From Fodinibius sp051746985 (GTDB lineage Bacteria > Bacteroidota > Rhodothermia > Balneolales > Balneolaceae): 64,000 nt of DNA. The DNA lies in assembly GCA_051746985.1 (NCBI GenBank), contig JBNJFP010000006.1, forward strand, positions 1 through 64,000. The letters run 5' to 3'. The notes under the pieces were generated by a model. It was given only the letters and a program-made list of their open reading frames with translations. It did no database searches and was not told where the DNA came from. Each line of letters opens with the position of its first letter. Position 1 is the stretch's first letter. Position numbers and translations under genes: made by a program. Below are positions 1-8,874 of this stretch, one piece after another.

Positions 1-1280
1 TATAGTCCACTGGTTAAAATTGGTAACTCAAACTCCATCGGCCTTGAATTTATAATCATAGGCTGCGGTATGGGAATGATGAATTGTGCCCCCCATTCCG
101 ATACATACTGTAGTTGCTTGATGATCTCGTCTTTCAAATTCCACGGCAGAATAAAGATGTAATCAGGTTTGGTATCCTTAATTTTGTCTGGAGATAAAAT
201 GGGAATCAGTGACCCCGGTAAATAGTGACCCTGCTTGTGGGGACTTCGATCTACGGTATAGTCAATAAAATCGGTACCAATTCCGCAGTAATTCAACAGC
301 GTATTGCCTTTCCCCGGCGCCCCGTACCCAACAATCGAATTCCCTTGATTTTTCAGATTAATAAGCAGCCGCAAAATATCCCGTTTCGTCTGACGCACGT
401 AATCACCAAAGTACTTGTAGAAATCAGTGTTCAGATATCCTTTTCGTTTTTCCTGGCGCAACAACTGGCGTACATTTTCCGATACCTTGTATTTAGAATT
501 AGAAGCTCGCGTCACAAAAATCCGAATGGACCCACCATGCGTATCCAGTTCCTGAACATCAAAAATGGTAAAACCATGTTTTTTAAACAGAGATCGTACG
601 CTGTGCAGTGAATAATAGAAGAAGTGTTCGTGATAAATCGTATCAAACTGATTGTTTTCGATAAGCTGCATCAGATGAGGAAACTCAAAGGTCATAATAC
701 CCTGCTCATCCAGCATAATGTCCAATCCCTGAATAAAATCATTGATGCGGGGAACGTGAGCCAATACGTTATTACCAAGAATGAGATCGGCCGACTTATA
801 TTTCTTTTTAAGTTTGTTGGCCGTGTCAGTACCAAAAAACATTATCTCGGTGGGAATCCCTTTTTCCAAAGCCGCCCGCGCAACGGTATCAGAAGGCTCT
901 ACCCCGAGCAACGGTACTTTTTTCTGATTGAAATACTGCAACAAATATCCGTCGTTGCTGGCAATTTCTACCACGAAACTTTCTCTGTTGATCTCGTACT
1001 CATTCATCATAAAATCAACATACTGTTCGGCGTGACGCAGCCAAGAATCGGAATATGAAGAGAAGTAGCTATAGTCTTCATAAATTTTTTCCGGACTCAC
1101 GCATTTTCCCACTTGCACTAAAAAGCATTCATCACAAACATAGGTATGCAGCGGGTAACTCATTTGTCCATCGTTAACCTGATCGGGTTTGATAATTTCA
1201 TTACACAGCGGCGATGTCCCCAAATCTGCAAAGGTGTGCTCCAATTTATTTCCGCAATTAAGACATGTTAGCTCTTCCAT
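1..1280 (-). CDS. Sugar C-methyltransferase (TylC3/NovU-like), 3' end cut by window edge
   Basis: Read by hand from an ATG at 1280; the frame stays open to base 1 (426 full codons), so the stop lies just outside. The N-terminus carries a zinc-binding pair of Cys-x-x-Cys motifs (C6, C9, C49, C52). A class I SAM-binding motif VEIASNDGYLL follows at about 104-114, then the His-Glu-His motif YHEHFFYYS, then a C-terminal domain with YGAPGKGN. This order (Methyltransf_13, Methyltransf_11/12, Methyltransf_14) is that of SAM-dependent methyltransferases that make branched deoxysugars on NDP-sugars. The family is usually about 410 aa, so almost all of the protein is present. It lies downstream of a sugar-nucleotide SDR gene with its own sigma-54-like site at 1377-1393. 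The exact sugar substrate cannot be told. Reading frames on the opposite strand at 225-1058 are shadows. Confidence 0.88.
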   Translation of the reverse strand, partial: MEELTCLNCGNKLEHTFADLGTSPLCNEIIKPDQVNDGQMSYPLHTYVCDECFLVQVGKCVSPEKIYEDYSYFSSYSDSWLRHAEQYVDFMMNEYEINRESFVVEIASNDGYLLQYFNQKKVPLLGVEPSDTVARAALEKGIPTEIMFFGTDTANKLKKKYKSADLILGNNVLAHVPRINDFIQGLDIMLDEQGIMTFEFPHLMQLIENNQFDTIYHEHFFYYSLHSVRSLFKKHGFTIFDVQELDTHGGSIRIFVTRASNSKYKVSENVRQLLRQEKRKGYLNTDFYKYFGDYVRQTKRDILRLLINLKNQGNSIVGYGAPGKGNTLLNYCGIGTDFIDYTVDRSPHKQGHYLPGSLIPILSPDKIKDTKPDYIFILPWNLKDEIIKQLQYVSEWGAQFIIPIPQPMIINSRPMEFELPILTSGL

Positions 1281-1376
1281 AATAATTGTCACTCTTGGTT
1301 GTCGATATCATCTTTAAAATTTTCCTGAGGTAACTATTTACCAAACAAATTTTTAGCAATTCTGTACCCTACCTAT

Positions 1377-1393
1377 TACAATAGGCGTGCCAA
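1377..1393 (-). promoter_or_regulatory. Putative sigma-54 promoter of the sugar methyltransferase
   Basis: On the minus strand this reads TTGGCAC-GCCTA-TTGTA. The -24 element is a perfect match to the sigma-54 consensus, and the -12 element has TTGT instead of TTGC. GG and the -12 G are separated by 10 nt as required. It lies about 97 nt upstream of the start at 1280, in the right orientation, and is nearly identical to the site at 2626-2642. Confidence 0.55.
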
Positions 1394-1416
1394 TTTCCCA
1401 AAGGCCATCAGCTCCT

Positions 1417-1448
1417 ATCCCAAATTATCACAGAACCAATTTTGGGAT
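1417..1448. repeat. Inverted repeat upstream of the sigma-54-like site
   Basis: Arms ATCCCAAA (1417-1424) and TTTGGGAT (1441-1448) are perfect complements separated by 16 nt. No T-tract follows on either strand, so it does not look like an intrinsic terminator. It sits about 24-55 nt upstream of the -24 element at 1393 and could be an activator site or an RNA hairpin after the upstream SDR gene. Confidence 0.35.
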
Positions 1449-1539
1449 CGAGGCCACCCAAATCTCTATAAATCGCACACAATGCATTGAGTAATTTTTC
1501 AATAGTATTAGAAAATATTACCCAGCGCCATCCATCAAA

Positions 1540-2565
1540 TTATACCCAATACAACTCTTCATTCACTTGCTTGGTACCCAGCAAAAACTTGAGCTGTTTT
1601 AATCTTGTATAAGGGTTGGCATTAAATACCTCGGGATGCAGGTCAATTTTTTTGAATAGCTGATACAGCTCCTCGGCCCCATCCTTGGTAGTATATTCAC
1701 AGGAAAAGCCGGGCAGTTGGCTATTTATTTTATCGAATGAGACGCGGTAGCTTCGGTTATCGCCGCCGCTGTCCCCAAAGGTGGTTTTACAACCCGGGAA
1801 AGCCTGACCCACTATTTCGGCAATCTCTCTGACCCTAAAATTCTCCTCGGTATCACCAACGTTAAACACCTCGTTATGCACCACTGCTCGCGGCGCTTCC
1901 AGTGTACAGGCAATCGCTTTGCTGATATCTCTAATATGTACCAGCGGACGCCATGGCATACCGTCACTGATCATCTCAATAACTCCTGTGGTCCATGCTA
2001 ATCCCGCCAGGTTATTCAGAACAATATCAAATCGCATACGCGGTGAAGCACCATAGGCCGTCGCATTACGCAAAAATGTAGGCGAAAAATCATCATCTGC
2101 CAGCTTTGCTACATCCCGTTCTACTCTCGTTTTGCACTCAGCATAGGCTGTTTGAGGGTTTACTTCGGATTCCTCCGTTTTATAATCATCATTGCCCTCT
2201 CCATAGACGCTACATGATGAGGTATATACAAATCGTTGAATACCAGCCTGCTTACAAAGCTTTGCCAGTCGCACGCTACCCTCGTGATTAATTTTGTAGG
2301 TAATCTTGGGATTTAGTTGTCCCAAAGGGTCATTAGACAATTCCGCAAGATGTGCTACCGCATCAAAACCTTCAAGGTCTTCCAGGGTGATATCTCGAAG
2401 ATCTTTATGAATATATGATGGATAAACCGTACTTCCATTATTGAATAGCCAACCAGCTCTGTAATACCCGGTATCTAACCCCGTTACCTGATGTCCTCTC
2501 TTTAATAAATAAGGCCCCAACACCGACCCGATATATCCATCTGTACCCGTTACTAAAATTTTCAT
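1540..2565 (-). CDS. NAD-dependent sugar-nucleotide epimerase/dehydratase (extended SDR)
   Basis: A 341-residue extended short-chain dehydrogenase/reductase acting in the cytoplasm on a nucleotide sugar. The Rossmann glycine motif GTDGYIG is at 7-13, the active-site serine lies in VYTSSCSVYG (about 113-122), and the catalytic pair is Y141/K145 in YAECK. Length and motifs fit UDP-/dTDP-glucose 4-epimerase or dehydratase relatives such as those in deoxysugar and LPS clusters. The substrate is not determined. It is followed at 1280 by a sugar C-methyltransferase, so the two probably build a modified deoxysugar. A sigma-54-like site lies 61 nt upstream (2626-2642). Confidence 0.85.
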   Translation of the reverse strand: MKILVTGTDGYIGSVLGPYLLKRGHQVTGLDTGYYRAGWLFNNGSTVYPSYIHKDLRDITLEDLEGFDAVAHLAELSNDPLGQLNPKITYKINHEGSVRLAKLCKQAGIQRFVYTSSCSVYGEGNDDYKTEESEVNPQTAYAECKTRVERDVAKLADDDFSPTFLRNATAYGASPRMRFDIVLNNLAGLAWTTGVIEMISDGMPWRPLVHIRDISKAIACTLEAPRAVVHNEVFNVGDTEENFRVREIAEIVGQAFPGCKTTFGDSGGDNRSYRVSFDKINSQLPGFSCEYTTKDGAEELYQLFKKIDLHPEVFNANPYTRLKQLKFLLGTKQVNEELYWV

Positions 2566-2625
2566 AGTCTTAATGATTTTGTTTAAAACCTTTTAATCCA
2601 ACTACCTTCTTTCTCACTTAACGAA

Positions 2626-2642
2626 TTCAATAAGCGTGCCAA
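2626..2642 (-). promoter_or_regulatory. Putative sigma-54 promoter of the SDR gene
   Basis: The minus strand reads TTGGCAC-GCTTA-TTGAA, with a perfect -24 element and -12 TTGA instead of TTGC. Fifteen of 17 bases equal the site at 1377-1393. It is 61 nt upstream of the start at 2565. Confidence 0.5.
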
Positions 2643-2748
2643 CCAGTGCAGGCTTTTGCTCATCTATTCTATAAGTCATTATGCCCGGTTCCCCTTTCAA
2701 TAGATATAAAATTTTACCCAGTCCACACTGTAAATATTACCCTATGGA

Positions 2749-2769
2749 TAGCAAGACGTTATCTTGCTA
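2749..2769. repeat. Perfect inverted repeat between divergent sigma-54-like sites
   Basis: TAGCAAGA (2749-2756) and TCTTGCTA (2762-2769) flank a 5-nt spacer. It lies 107 nt from the minus-strand -24 element at 2642 and 48 nt from the plus-strand -24 element at 2817, where an enhancer-binding activator could serve both promoters. Confidence 0.4.
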
Positions 2770-2816
2770 AGCCAATCAAATTGTCTTTATTGAATATTCC
2801 ACCATTCCATAACACT

Positions 2817-2833
2817 CTGGTACAAATATTGTT
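2817..2833 (+). promoter_or_regulatory. Weak putative sigma-54 promoter of the lipoprotein gene
   Basis: CTGGTAC-AAATA-TTGTT keeps GG and the -12 TTG with 10-nt spacing, but departs from consensus at three positions. The predicted transcript would have a leader of about 175 nt before the ATG at 3023, including the hairpin at 2951-2977. Confidence 0.35.
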
Positions 2834-2950
2834 TGTTAAATACTGAATAATACACTTGGCTTTTCGGTGTTGGTTAAATTGGTTTCGATCAGCGTTATCA
2901 CGGCAATACGTTTCTTCTTAACTACTATTGGATAGCCGATTAATTAATCG

Positions 2951-2977
2951 TGATGCTCCCTAAAAAGGGGAGCATCA
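2951..2977 (+). other. Hairpin in the lipoprotein 5' leader
   Basis: TGATGCTCCC (2951-2960) and GGGAGCATCA (2968-2977) form a perfect 10-bp stem with a 7-nt loop, 45 nt before the start codon. Neither strand has a following T-tract, so this looks like a leader structure, not a terminator. Confidence 0.5.
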
Positions 2978-3022
2978 ATCACAAAAAATAAACTGACAAC
3001 TTAATAAAACGAGGGAGTACGA

Positions 3023-4153
3023 ATGATTACGATCAAATATACACTATCAATACTATTAACAGCGGCCCTGATGCTAATGCTCAGTAGCTGCGAAAAAACT
3101 ACAAATGTAGATCTGAAAGAGAGTTTCCGATATGTACAAAGTGCCACACCTATTGAAACAGCTCGAAATACTTCGATGGATGTACAGCAAGACAACAGTC
3201 AGGATAGTTTCTTTTTGGTTACTTTGGCTGATGGATCTGTCCGTGAAGGATGGTGCGTGGAATGGGATGACGAATACATCAAAGGCGAACAGCTGGGAGT
3301 TAATCTATATTCTACGAAGGGACATTCGCAATGGGCTTCGCTCAATCACTTCATGAATATTAAAGATCAACTTAAGGCTAACGACCCAAATCTTACGTTT
3401 AGAGAAATACAAGTGATTATTTGGTCACTTATTGAAAATCCTGCTTTTGATGTCGATAAGATAGCAGAATACGAGAATATTCCCACCGCATTATATAATG
3501 ATGGGCAAGTCAAATTTGACGTCGATAAAGTTAAAAATGTAGTCAACCTGATTCATAACGAAGTCAGTAATATGAAAGCCAAGACTACCCTTTACGAACA
3601 AGGTTTCACCCTTATTGAAAACGACGGACAAACAATTATGATCGAAGATGAAACGGCTTTTGCTGTTAAAACACGTTCCGATAATGGTCAGTCTTCTGTG
3701 GATACCGATTACTCAACCTGTTTTGATGAGGAGATCATTCCTGGTGTAACATTTAATAACTGGGGCTGGACTAACGGACCTATTTCCGAAAACAGCGGTG
3801 AGCAAACCTATGATATTTATGCCGCTGCCGGTCAATGTGATTTAACCAAGGGCACATTGGTTGGGACCTTAACTGTAAACTATCAGAACGGAACGTTTAC
3901 AGCTACATATACCATGACAGAAACCTCTGCTTTGACTAATTCCTTATATACGTTGTTGGAAACCCACCTGTATGTTGGCACCGATCCATATCCAACAGGA
4001 TCTAATGACAACTATACGGTAGCGCCCGGGCAGTATAGCGATCAACAAAATCATGACGATATCACCGAATATACCTATGAAATTGATGGGCTTTCCGGGG
4101 ATGTTTACTTCATTGCGCATTCCGTGGTAAATGGCTTTAATGTAGCCGATTAA
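3023..4153 (+). CDS. Lipoprotein with possible Cys-Gln thioester-like domain
   Basis: The 376-residue product starts at an ATG preceded by GAGGGAG. It has a lipoprotein signal peptide ending in LSSC with the lipidated Cys at 23, so it should be membrane-anchored outside the cytoplasm. C78 in EGWCVEWDD and Q130 in REIQVIIWSLIE resemble the paired Cys and Gln of thioester (TED/TQXA) adhesion domains of Gram-positive surface proteins. There the Gln lies in a TQxAIW-like motif about 50 residues or more after the Cys. The C-terminal half (about 230-376) looks beta-rich and ends without a sorting signal. No catalytic motif was recognised. The thioester idea is inference; otherwise it is a hypothetical lipoprotein. 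It lies inside the polysaccharide locus, convergent with wecB. Confidence 0.75.
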   Translation: MITIKYTLSILLTAALMLMLSSCEKTTNVDLKESFRYVQSATPIETARNTSMDVQQDNSQDSFFLVTLADGSVREGWCVEWDDEYIKGEQLGVNLYSTKGHSQWASLNHFMNIKDQLKANDPNLTFREIQVIIWSLIENPAFDVDKIAEYENIPTALYNDGQVKFDVDKVKNVVNLIHNEVSNMKAKTTLYEQGFTLIENDGQTIMIEDETAFAVKTRSDNGQSSVDTDYSTCFDEEIIPGVTFNNWGWTNGPISENSGEQTYDIYAAAGQCDLTKGTLVGTLTVNYQNGTFTATYTMTETSALTNSLYTLLETHLYVGTDPYPTGSNDNYTVAPGQYSDQQNHDDITEYTYEIDGLSGDVYFIAHSVVNGFNVAD

Positions 4154-4175
4154 TCCAAATTCAGCTCACAAAAAT

Positions 4176-4212
4176 AAAAGGGAGCCCCACATTTACGTCG
4201 GACTCCCTTTTT
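4176..4212. terminator. Bidirectional terminator between lipoprotein and wecB
   Basis: AAAAGGGAG (4176-4184) pairs with CTCCCTTTT (4203-4211), and T- or A-tracts on both sides serve both convergent genes. Confidence 0.8.
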
Positions 4213-4244
4213 CCTTCCGGAGTGATCGGCAACCTACCAAATCC

Positions 4245-5342
4245 CTAAAGAGTATCTTCCAACACCTCCAGGATACGGTGTGTTGCCTTACCATCCCACA
4301 TAGGTGGGATTGAGCCTTTTTTATAGCGTCCCGCTTTTATGGAGCAAATTGTTCGCTTGATTTCATCCAAATCAAATGGCACAAGGGTGTTGGTACCAAT
4401 TTGTATGGTTGACGGCCGCTCAGTATTGGGACGAAGCGTCAAACACGGTACCCTTCGAAAAGTTGATTCCTCCTGAATTCCTCCACTATCTGTAAGAATA
4501 AACTTGCAGCTGGCAATTAGCTTTTGAAATGAAAAATAGTCCATCGGCTCGGTAAGTATCACATTCCTATTGCTGGATATGCGATAGTACAACTCAAAAT
4601 TTTTTAAATTATTTACCGTCCGCGGATGAATGGGAAACACAAGTTTTTCGGTCTGAGTGATGTTTTCAATCAGTCTAACCAGCTTAAGCAATTCCTCTTT
4701 ATGATCTACCGTGGCAGGACGATGCATCGTCATCAACACAAACCGCCCCTTTTCCAAGCCCAGCTTATTAAGGATAGGAGACTCATTGATCTTATCCTCA
4801 AAAGCGACCATCGTATCGATCATCGTATTGCCAACAAAATGAAGCTGATCCTCCGTCTTTCCATTGCCACAAAGATTCCTCATGCCGCTTTCTTCGGTAA
4901 TAAATAGATAATCAGATATTTCATCGGTCAAGATACGATTAACCTCCTCGGGCATCGTACGGTCGCCGCTACGCAGGCCACTCTCGACATGTGCCAGCGG
5001 AATATTCATTTTATTGGCCGTCAGGGAGGCTGCAAAGGTTGAGTTTACATCCCCCGTAACCAAAATCATATCAGGTTGGAACTCCTGTACTATCGGTTCA
5101 AGACGCTTCATCACCTCCGCCATCTGGTTATTTGGGGATGAAGGCGGAATTTCCAAAAAGTAATCCGGCGTCAGATCAAACTGCTCAAAAAAGACATCCG
5201 CCATCTTATCATCATAATGCTGACCGGTATGCACGATTTCTATATCAAACACACCGGAAAAATCCTGCTCGGCAACCCTCTTGAATTGCGTAACCTTTAT
5301 AAAATTGGGTCGCGTGCCAACGACTATTAATAACTTCTTCAT
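4245..5342 (-). CDS. wecB: UDP-N-acetylglucosamine 2-epimerase (non-hydrolysing)
   Basis: A 365-residue cytoplasmic enzyme that interconverts UDP-GlcNAc and UDP-ManNAc. Family motifs are GTRPNFIK (9-16), TGDVNST (96-102), HVESGLRS (118-125) with the conserved acidic residue E120, PEEVNR (131-136), and the nucleotide-binding TDSGGIQEE near the C-terminus. Length fits the 360-390 aa family norm. It is the last gene of the run fcl-gmd-dehydrogenase-wecB, 32 nt after the dehydrogenase whose substrate it should supply, so the pair likely makes UDP-ManNAc uronate for a surface polysaccharide. Confidence 0.93.
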   Translation of the reverse strand: MKKLLIVVGTRPNFIKVTQFKRVAEQDFSGVFDIEIVHTGQHYDDKMADVFFEQFDLTPDYFLEIPPSSPNNQMAEVMKRLEPIVQEFQPDMILVTGDVNSTFAASLTANKMNIPLAHVESGLRSGDRTMPEEVNRILTDEISDYLFITEESGMRNLCGNGKTEDQLHFVGNTMIDTMVAFEDKINESPILNKLGLEKGRFVLMTMHRPATVDHKEELLKLVRLIENITQTEKLVFPIHPRTVNNLKNFELYYRISSNRNVILTEPMDYFSFQKLIASCKFILTDSGGIQEESTFRRVPCLTLRPNTERPSTIQIGTNTLVPFDLDEIKRTICSIKAGRYKKGSIPPMWDGKATHRILEVLEDTL

Positions 5343-5374
5343 ACTGAAATAATTGACTTATTTATGCTCCCAGC

Positions 5375-6775
5375 CTATGCTTTCCAAACCTGTGAACTGG
5401 TGCGAGGCTGTGTATGCTTCATCGCATTTCGTGTATCAATAATTACATCGTTCCAATCAGCCAGCTCCTGGTAATTGATATCTGAATGATTCGTCGATAT
5501 AATCACTGCGTCAAAACCCGAAATTGTTTCTTTGTTCCAAGCCACCGTTTTTAGCCCGGCCCACTCTTTATGCTCCCTGGTTTCCCAAATTTCCGGGATG
5601 TAATGATCGTAATAATGAACATTGGCGCCGTACTCTTTCAGGTGATCCATCAGTTTAAAAGTAGGCGACTCTCTCAGGTCATCAACATCGGGCTTATAGG
5701 CCAAACCTATAATCAAGATATCGGTGCCATTAATTGCTTTGTGATGTGCGTTAAGTGCCTTAATTGTCCGCTCAATAACATAGCGAGGCATACTGGTATT
5801 GATTTCCCCCGCCAGTTCAATAAAACGAGTATTCTGCTCGTACTCACGCGCTTTCCACGTCAAATAAAACGGATCGATGGGAATACAATGTCCCCCCAAA
5901 CCGGGACCGGGCGTAAATTTCATAAAGCCAAAGGGTTTCGTTTCGGCTGCATCCAGCACTTCGTGGATATCGATTCCCATTTCCTGGAACACAACTTTGA
6001 GCTCATTAACCAAGGCAATATTCACTGATCGAAAAATATTCTCGGTAAGCTTTACGGCCTCGGCAGTTTTGTTATTGGATACAGGAACCGTTTCAACAAT
6101 AACTGAGTCGTACAGCTCTCTTGCCACGGTTAACGCTTCGGGACCATCGGCACCCACTACTTTGGGAATTTTGGATGTATTAAAATTTGGATTCCCCGGG
6201 TCTTCACGCTCTGGGCTATATGCCACAAAAAAGTCCTTGGCTGATGTTAATCCCGAGCCCTTTTCTAAAATTGGAATCACCAACTCATCGGTAGTGCCCG
6301 GATAAGACGTTGATTCTAAAACTACTAACTGTCCTTTTTGCAAATGTTGAGCTACTGTTTGTGTTGTTTGCTCCACGTATTGCATATCCGGCTCACGGTA
6401 AGTATTCAAAGGCGTAGGTACACACAAAATAATGGCGTCCATATCCCTTAGTCCGGCAAAATCCATAGTGGCAGAACATTTTTTTGATTTGGCCAAACGC
6501 TCCATCATGCTATAGCCCAGATGCTTAATATAGGGTTGGCCATTTTCAATATTCTTAATTTTATCCGGATCAACATCAAAACCCATTACCGGGAATCCCT
6601 GCTCGTGGAATGTCCACAACAACGGCAGGCCCACATAGCCCAGACCTATAATGCCGATGTTAGCAGTTCTATTTTGAATACGCTCGATAAATGAATCTTT
6701 AAGAACATTTATGCGCGGCTGTTTAATATAATCTCCATTACTGGATATAGTTGGAAAGCTTGGAATAATCTTCAT
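5375..6775 (-). CDS. wecC: UDP-N-acetyl-mannosamine/glucosamine 6-dehydrogenase
   Basis: A 466-residue UDP-sugar dehydrogenase that oxidises C6 of a UDP-HexNAc to the uronate with two NAD+. The NAD-binding GLGYVG is at 44-49. The conserved Glu-Ser motif VVLESTSYPGTT is at 151-162, the catalytic lysine region KLTENIFR at about 242-249, and the catalytic Cys is C297 in GPGLGGHCIP. A roughly 38-residue N-terminal extension precedes the Rossmann fold. Its first codons overlap the end of gmd by 38 nt. Pairing with wecB favours UDP-ManNAc as substrate, but a WbpA-type UDP-GlcNAc dehydrogenase is possible, so the symbol is tentative. Confidence 0.85.
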   Translation of the reverse strand: MKIIPSFPTISSNGDYIKQPRINVLKDSFIERIQNRTANIGIIGLGYVGLPLLWTFHEQGFPVMGFDVDPDKIKNIENGQPYIKHLGYSMMERLAKSKKCSATMDFAGLRDMDAIILCVPTPLNTYREPDMQYVEQTTQTVAQHLQKGQLVVLESTSYPGTTDELVIPILEKGSGLTSAKDFFVAYSPEREDPGNPNFNTSKIPKVVGADGPEALTVARELYDSVIVETVPVSNNKTAEAVKLTENIFRSVNIALVNELKVVFQEMGIDIHEVLDAAETKPFGFMKFTPGPGLGGHCIPIDPFYLTWKAREYEQNTRFIELAGEINTSMPRYVIERTIKALNAHHKAINGTDILIIGLAYKPDVDDLRESPTFKLMDHLKEYGANVHYYDHYIPEIWETREHKEWAGLKTVAWNKETISGFDAVIISTNHSDINYQELADWNDVIIDTRNAMKHTQPRTSSQVWKA

Positions 6776-7838
6776 CTTTATTATTTACTATAAGGTTAAT
6801 TTTCTCTTGATCTTCGCGTACCATCTCCTCGATAAGTTCCTCAAAGGTATATTTTGGTGACCATCCTAACTTCTGTTGCGCTTTTGTCGCATCTCCTATA
6901 AGCAGATCCACCTCGGTGGGACGAAAATATCGGGGATCAATTTCTACAATTATATCTCCCGTTTCGGCATTGATGCCCCTTTCGTCAATTCCTTCTCCAA
7001 TCCATTCAATGGGTACGCCAGCATGGCGAAAAGCCAACTCACATAGCTCACGTACGCTATGCGTTACGCCCGTCGCTAATACCAAATCTTCGGGATCTTC
7101 CTGCTGAAGCATCAGGTACATGCCTTCGATATAATCCTTGGCATGTCCCCAGTCACGCTTAGCCTCAAGGTTTCCGAGATAGGTTTTCTCTTGCAATCCC
7201 GCTGCAATGCGAACAGCCGCCCGGGTAATTTTTCGCGTTACAAATGTTTCTCCCCGCACCGGCGACTCATGATTAAACAAAATGCCATTTACCGCATACA
7301 TCCCATACGCCTCGCGATAGTTTACCGTAATCCAGTAGGCATATAATTTCGCAACACCATACGGCGACCGCGGATAAAACGGCGTGGATTCACACTGTGG
7401 AACTTCCTGAACTTTACCAAAAAGTTCGCTGGTTGAAGCTTGGTAAAACTTGGTTTTATCCGTCAATCCCAATATTCGGATGGCTTCCAGAATCCGCAGA
7501 ACCCCCAGCGCATCACTATTAGCTGTATATTCAGGTGCTTCAAACGATACCTGTACATGGCTTTGAGCTCCCAGGTTATAAATTTCGTCCGGCTGGGTAT
7601 CCTGGATGATGCGAATCAAATTAGTAGAGTCCGTTAGATCGCCATAATGCAAATGAAAAGGCAACTCATCAGCATGCGGGTCCTGATAAATATGATCAAT
7701 ACGTCCGGTATTAAAAGAACTCGACCGCCGCTTAATGCCATGAACCTCATATCCTTTTTGGAGTAAAAATTCTGCCAAATACGATCCATCCTGACCCGTA
7801 ACTCCTGTAATCAATGCAACTTTTCTTTTCCCGCTCAA
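6738..7838 (-). CDS. gmd: GDP-mannose 4,6-dehydratase
   Basis: A 366-residue SDR enzyme that converts GDP-D-mannose to GDP-4-keto-6-deoxymannose, the first step to GDP-L-fucose. The NADP-binding GVTGQDG is at 12-18, the conserved RRSSSFNTGRI stretch at about 37-47, and the catalytic set is T136, E138, Y160 and K164 (STSELFG and YGVAK). Length is typical. It overlaps the next gene by 38 nt and follows fcl by 31 nt, which indicates one operon. Confidence 0.96.
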   Translation of the reverse strand: MSGKRKVALITGVTGQDGSYLAEFLLQKGYEVHGIKRRSSSFNTGRIDHIYQDPHADELPFHLHYGDLTDSTNLIRIIQDTQPDEIYNLGAQSHVQVSFEAPEYTANSDALGVLRILEAIRILGLTDKTKFYQASTSELFGKVQEVPQCESTPFYPRSPYGVAKLYAYWITVNYREAYGMYAVNGILFNHESPVRGETFVTRKITRAAVRIAAGLQEKTYLGNLEAKRDWGHAKDYIEGMYLMLQQEDPEDLVLATGVTHSVRELCELAFRHAGVPIEWIGEGIDERGINAETGDIIVEIDPRYFRPTEVDLLIGDATKAQQKLGWSPKYTFEELIEEMVREDQEKINLIVNNKDEDYSKLSNYIQ

Positions 7839-7869
7839 ATTATCCTCTCTGTTTAATTAAAATAATTAC

Positions 7870-8814
7870 CTAAAGTTTTACTTCTTTCAACTGGTCTATA
7901 TTTTCTACAAACCATTGACAGGTTTCAGTTAAGCCCGTCTCCAGATCAATACTGTACTTCCATCCTGCATCATTGAGCTTATTGACATCCAGCAGCTTTC
8001 TGGGTGTACCGTCGGGCTTATCAGAATCCCAAATAATCTTTCCCTTGTGACCGGTAATCTTCTGGATTATCTCAGCCAATTCCCTGATTGTTAAATCCTT
8101 TCCGGTTCCCACATTATAGACATCCCCTTCTATCTCATGTTCAATCGCAAAAACAATGGCCTCGGCTAAATCCTCTACATGCAAAAATTCTCTTTTGGGA
8201 TTTCCGCTCCCCCACAGCGTTACCGGAACATGACCATTTTCTTTGGCTTCATGGAACTTGCGGATCATCGCCGGCACTACATGCGAAGTTTCAAGATCAA
8301 AATTATCTCGCGGGCCGTATAAATTTGTGGGCATCAGCGAAACATAATTACGGCCATACTGCTTATTTAAGGCCTCACAAAGTTTAATACCCGCTATTTT
8401 TGCTATCGCATACCATTGATTGGTAGGCTCTAATGATCCAGTTAGCAAATATTCCTCTTTAAGTGGCTGTGGTGCGTGTTTTGGATAGATACATGAACTA
8501 CCCAGAAAAATGAGTTGCGCTACATCATTATTATGAGCGGCATGTATTACGTTATTTTGAATAGCTAAATTATCATACAGAAATGGATACGGGTGCTGAT
8601 CATTTGCCAAAATCCCGCCTACCCGGGCTGCCGCTAAAACGATAATATCCGGCTGTTGCTTACTGATAAAATCCCCCACGGCCGACTGATTACGCAGATC
8701 CAACTCTGTGCTCGTCCGCGTAATAATATTCTCATACCCCTTTCTTTTAAACAGCCTGTGTACAGCAGAACCTACCATCCCCCGATGACCCGCTATATAT
8801 ATTTTCTTTTTCAT
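7870..8814 (-). CDS. fcl: GDP-L-fucose synthase
   Basis: A 314-residue epimerase/reductase that finishes GDP-L-fucose synthesis from the product of Gmd with NADPH. The glycine motif GHRGMVG is at 9-15 and the catalytic triad is S107, Y135 and K139 (LGSSCIYP, YAIAK). Length matches the family. As first gene of the four-gene operon it has a sigma-54-like site 44 nt upstream of its start (8858-8874). Confidence 0.96.
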   Translation of the reverse strand: MKKKIYIAGHRGMVGSAVHRLFKRKGYENIITRTSTELDLRNQSAVGDFISKQQPDIIVLAAARVGGILANDQHPYPFLYDNLAIQNNVIHAAHNNDVAQLIFLGSSCIYPKHAPQPLKEEYLLTGSLEPTNQWYAIAKIAGIKLCEALNKQYGRNYVSLMPTNLYGPRDNFDLETSHVVPAMIRKFHEAKENGHVPVTLWGSGNPKREFLHVEDLAEAIVFAIEHEIEGDVYNVGTGKDLTIRELAEIIQKITGHKGKIIWDSDKPDGTPRKLLDVNKLNDAGWKYSIDLETGLTETCQWFVENIDQLKEVKL

Positions 8815-8857
8815 TTCTACGATTTAAAGTGACATCCATGTTATCAATCAGCTTAAA

Positions 8858-8874
8858 TACAACAACTGTACCAT
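8858..8874 (-). promoter_or_regulatory. Putative sigma-54 promoter of the fcl-gmd-wecC-wecB operon
   Basis: The minus strand reads ATGGTAC-AGTTG-TTGTA, with GG-N10-GT spacing intact. It shares AGTTGTTGTA with the site at 13089-13105. The expected start of transcription would be about 33 nt before the fcl ATG. The rest of the 293-nt gap to mtaB shows nothing convincing. Confidence 0.45.

Larger units (their letters stand above)
2566..3022. other. Divergent regulatory region, no gene
   Basis: This 457-nt gap separates the divergent SDR (minus) and lipoprotein (plus) genes. It holds sigma-54-like sites facing both ways (2626-2642 minus, 2817-2833 plus), a perfect inverted repeat between them (2749-2769), and a hairpin in the lipoprotein leader (2951-2977). 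A 66-codon open frame at 2646-2846 has no protein-like features and overlaps these sites. Confidence 0.6.

Noticed and set aside
225..1058. Two plus-strand open frames of 128 and 144 codons
   Set aside because: They lie wholly antisense to the sugar methyltransferase, whose frame reads through with Zn, SAM and His-Glu-His motifs.
2646..2846. 66-codon plus-strand open frame
   Set aside because: Sits in the regulatory region, overlaps the inverted repeat and sigma-54-like site, and has no domain or RBS.
3975..3991. TTGGCAC inside the lipoprotein gene
   Set aside because: The -12 element at the right distance is CATAT, with no TTG; it is within coding DNA.
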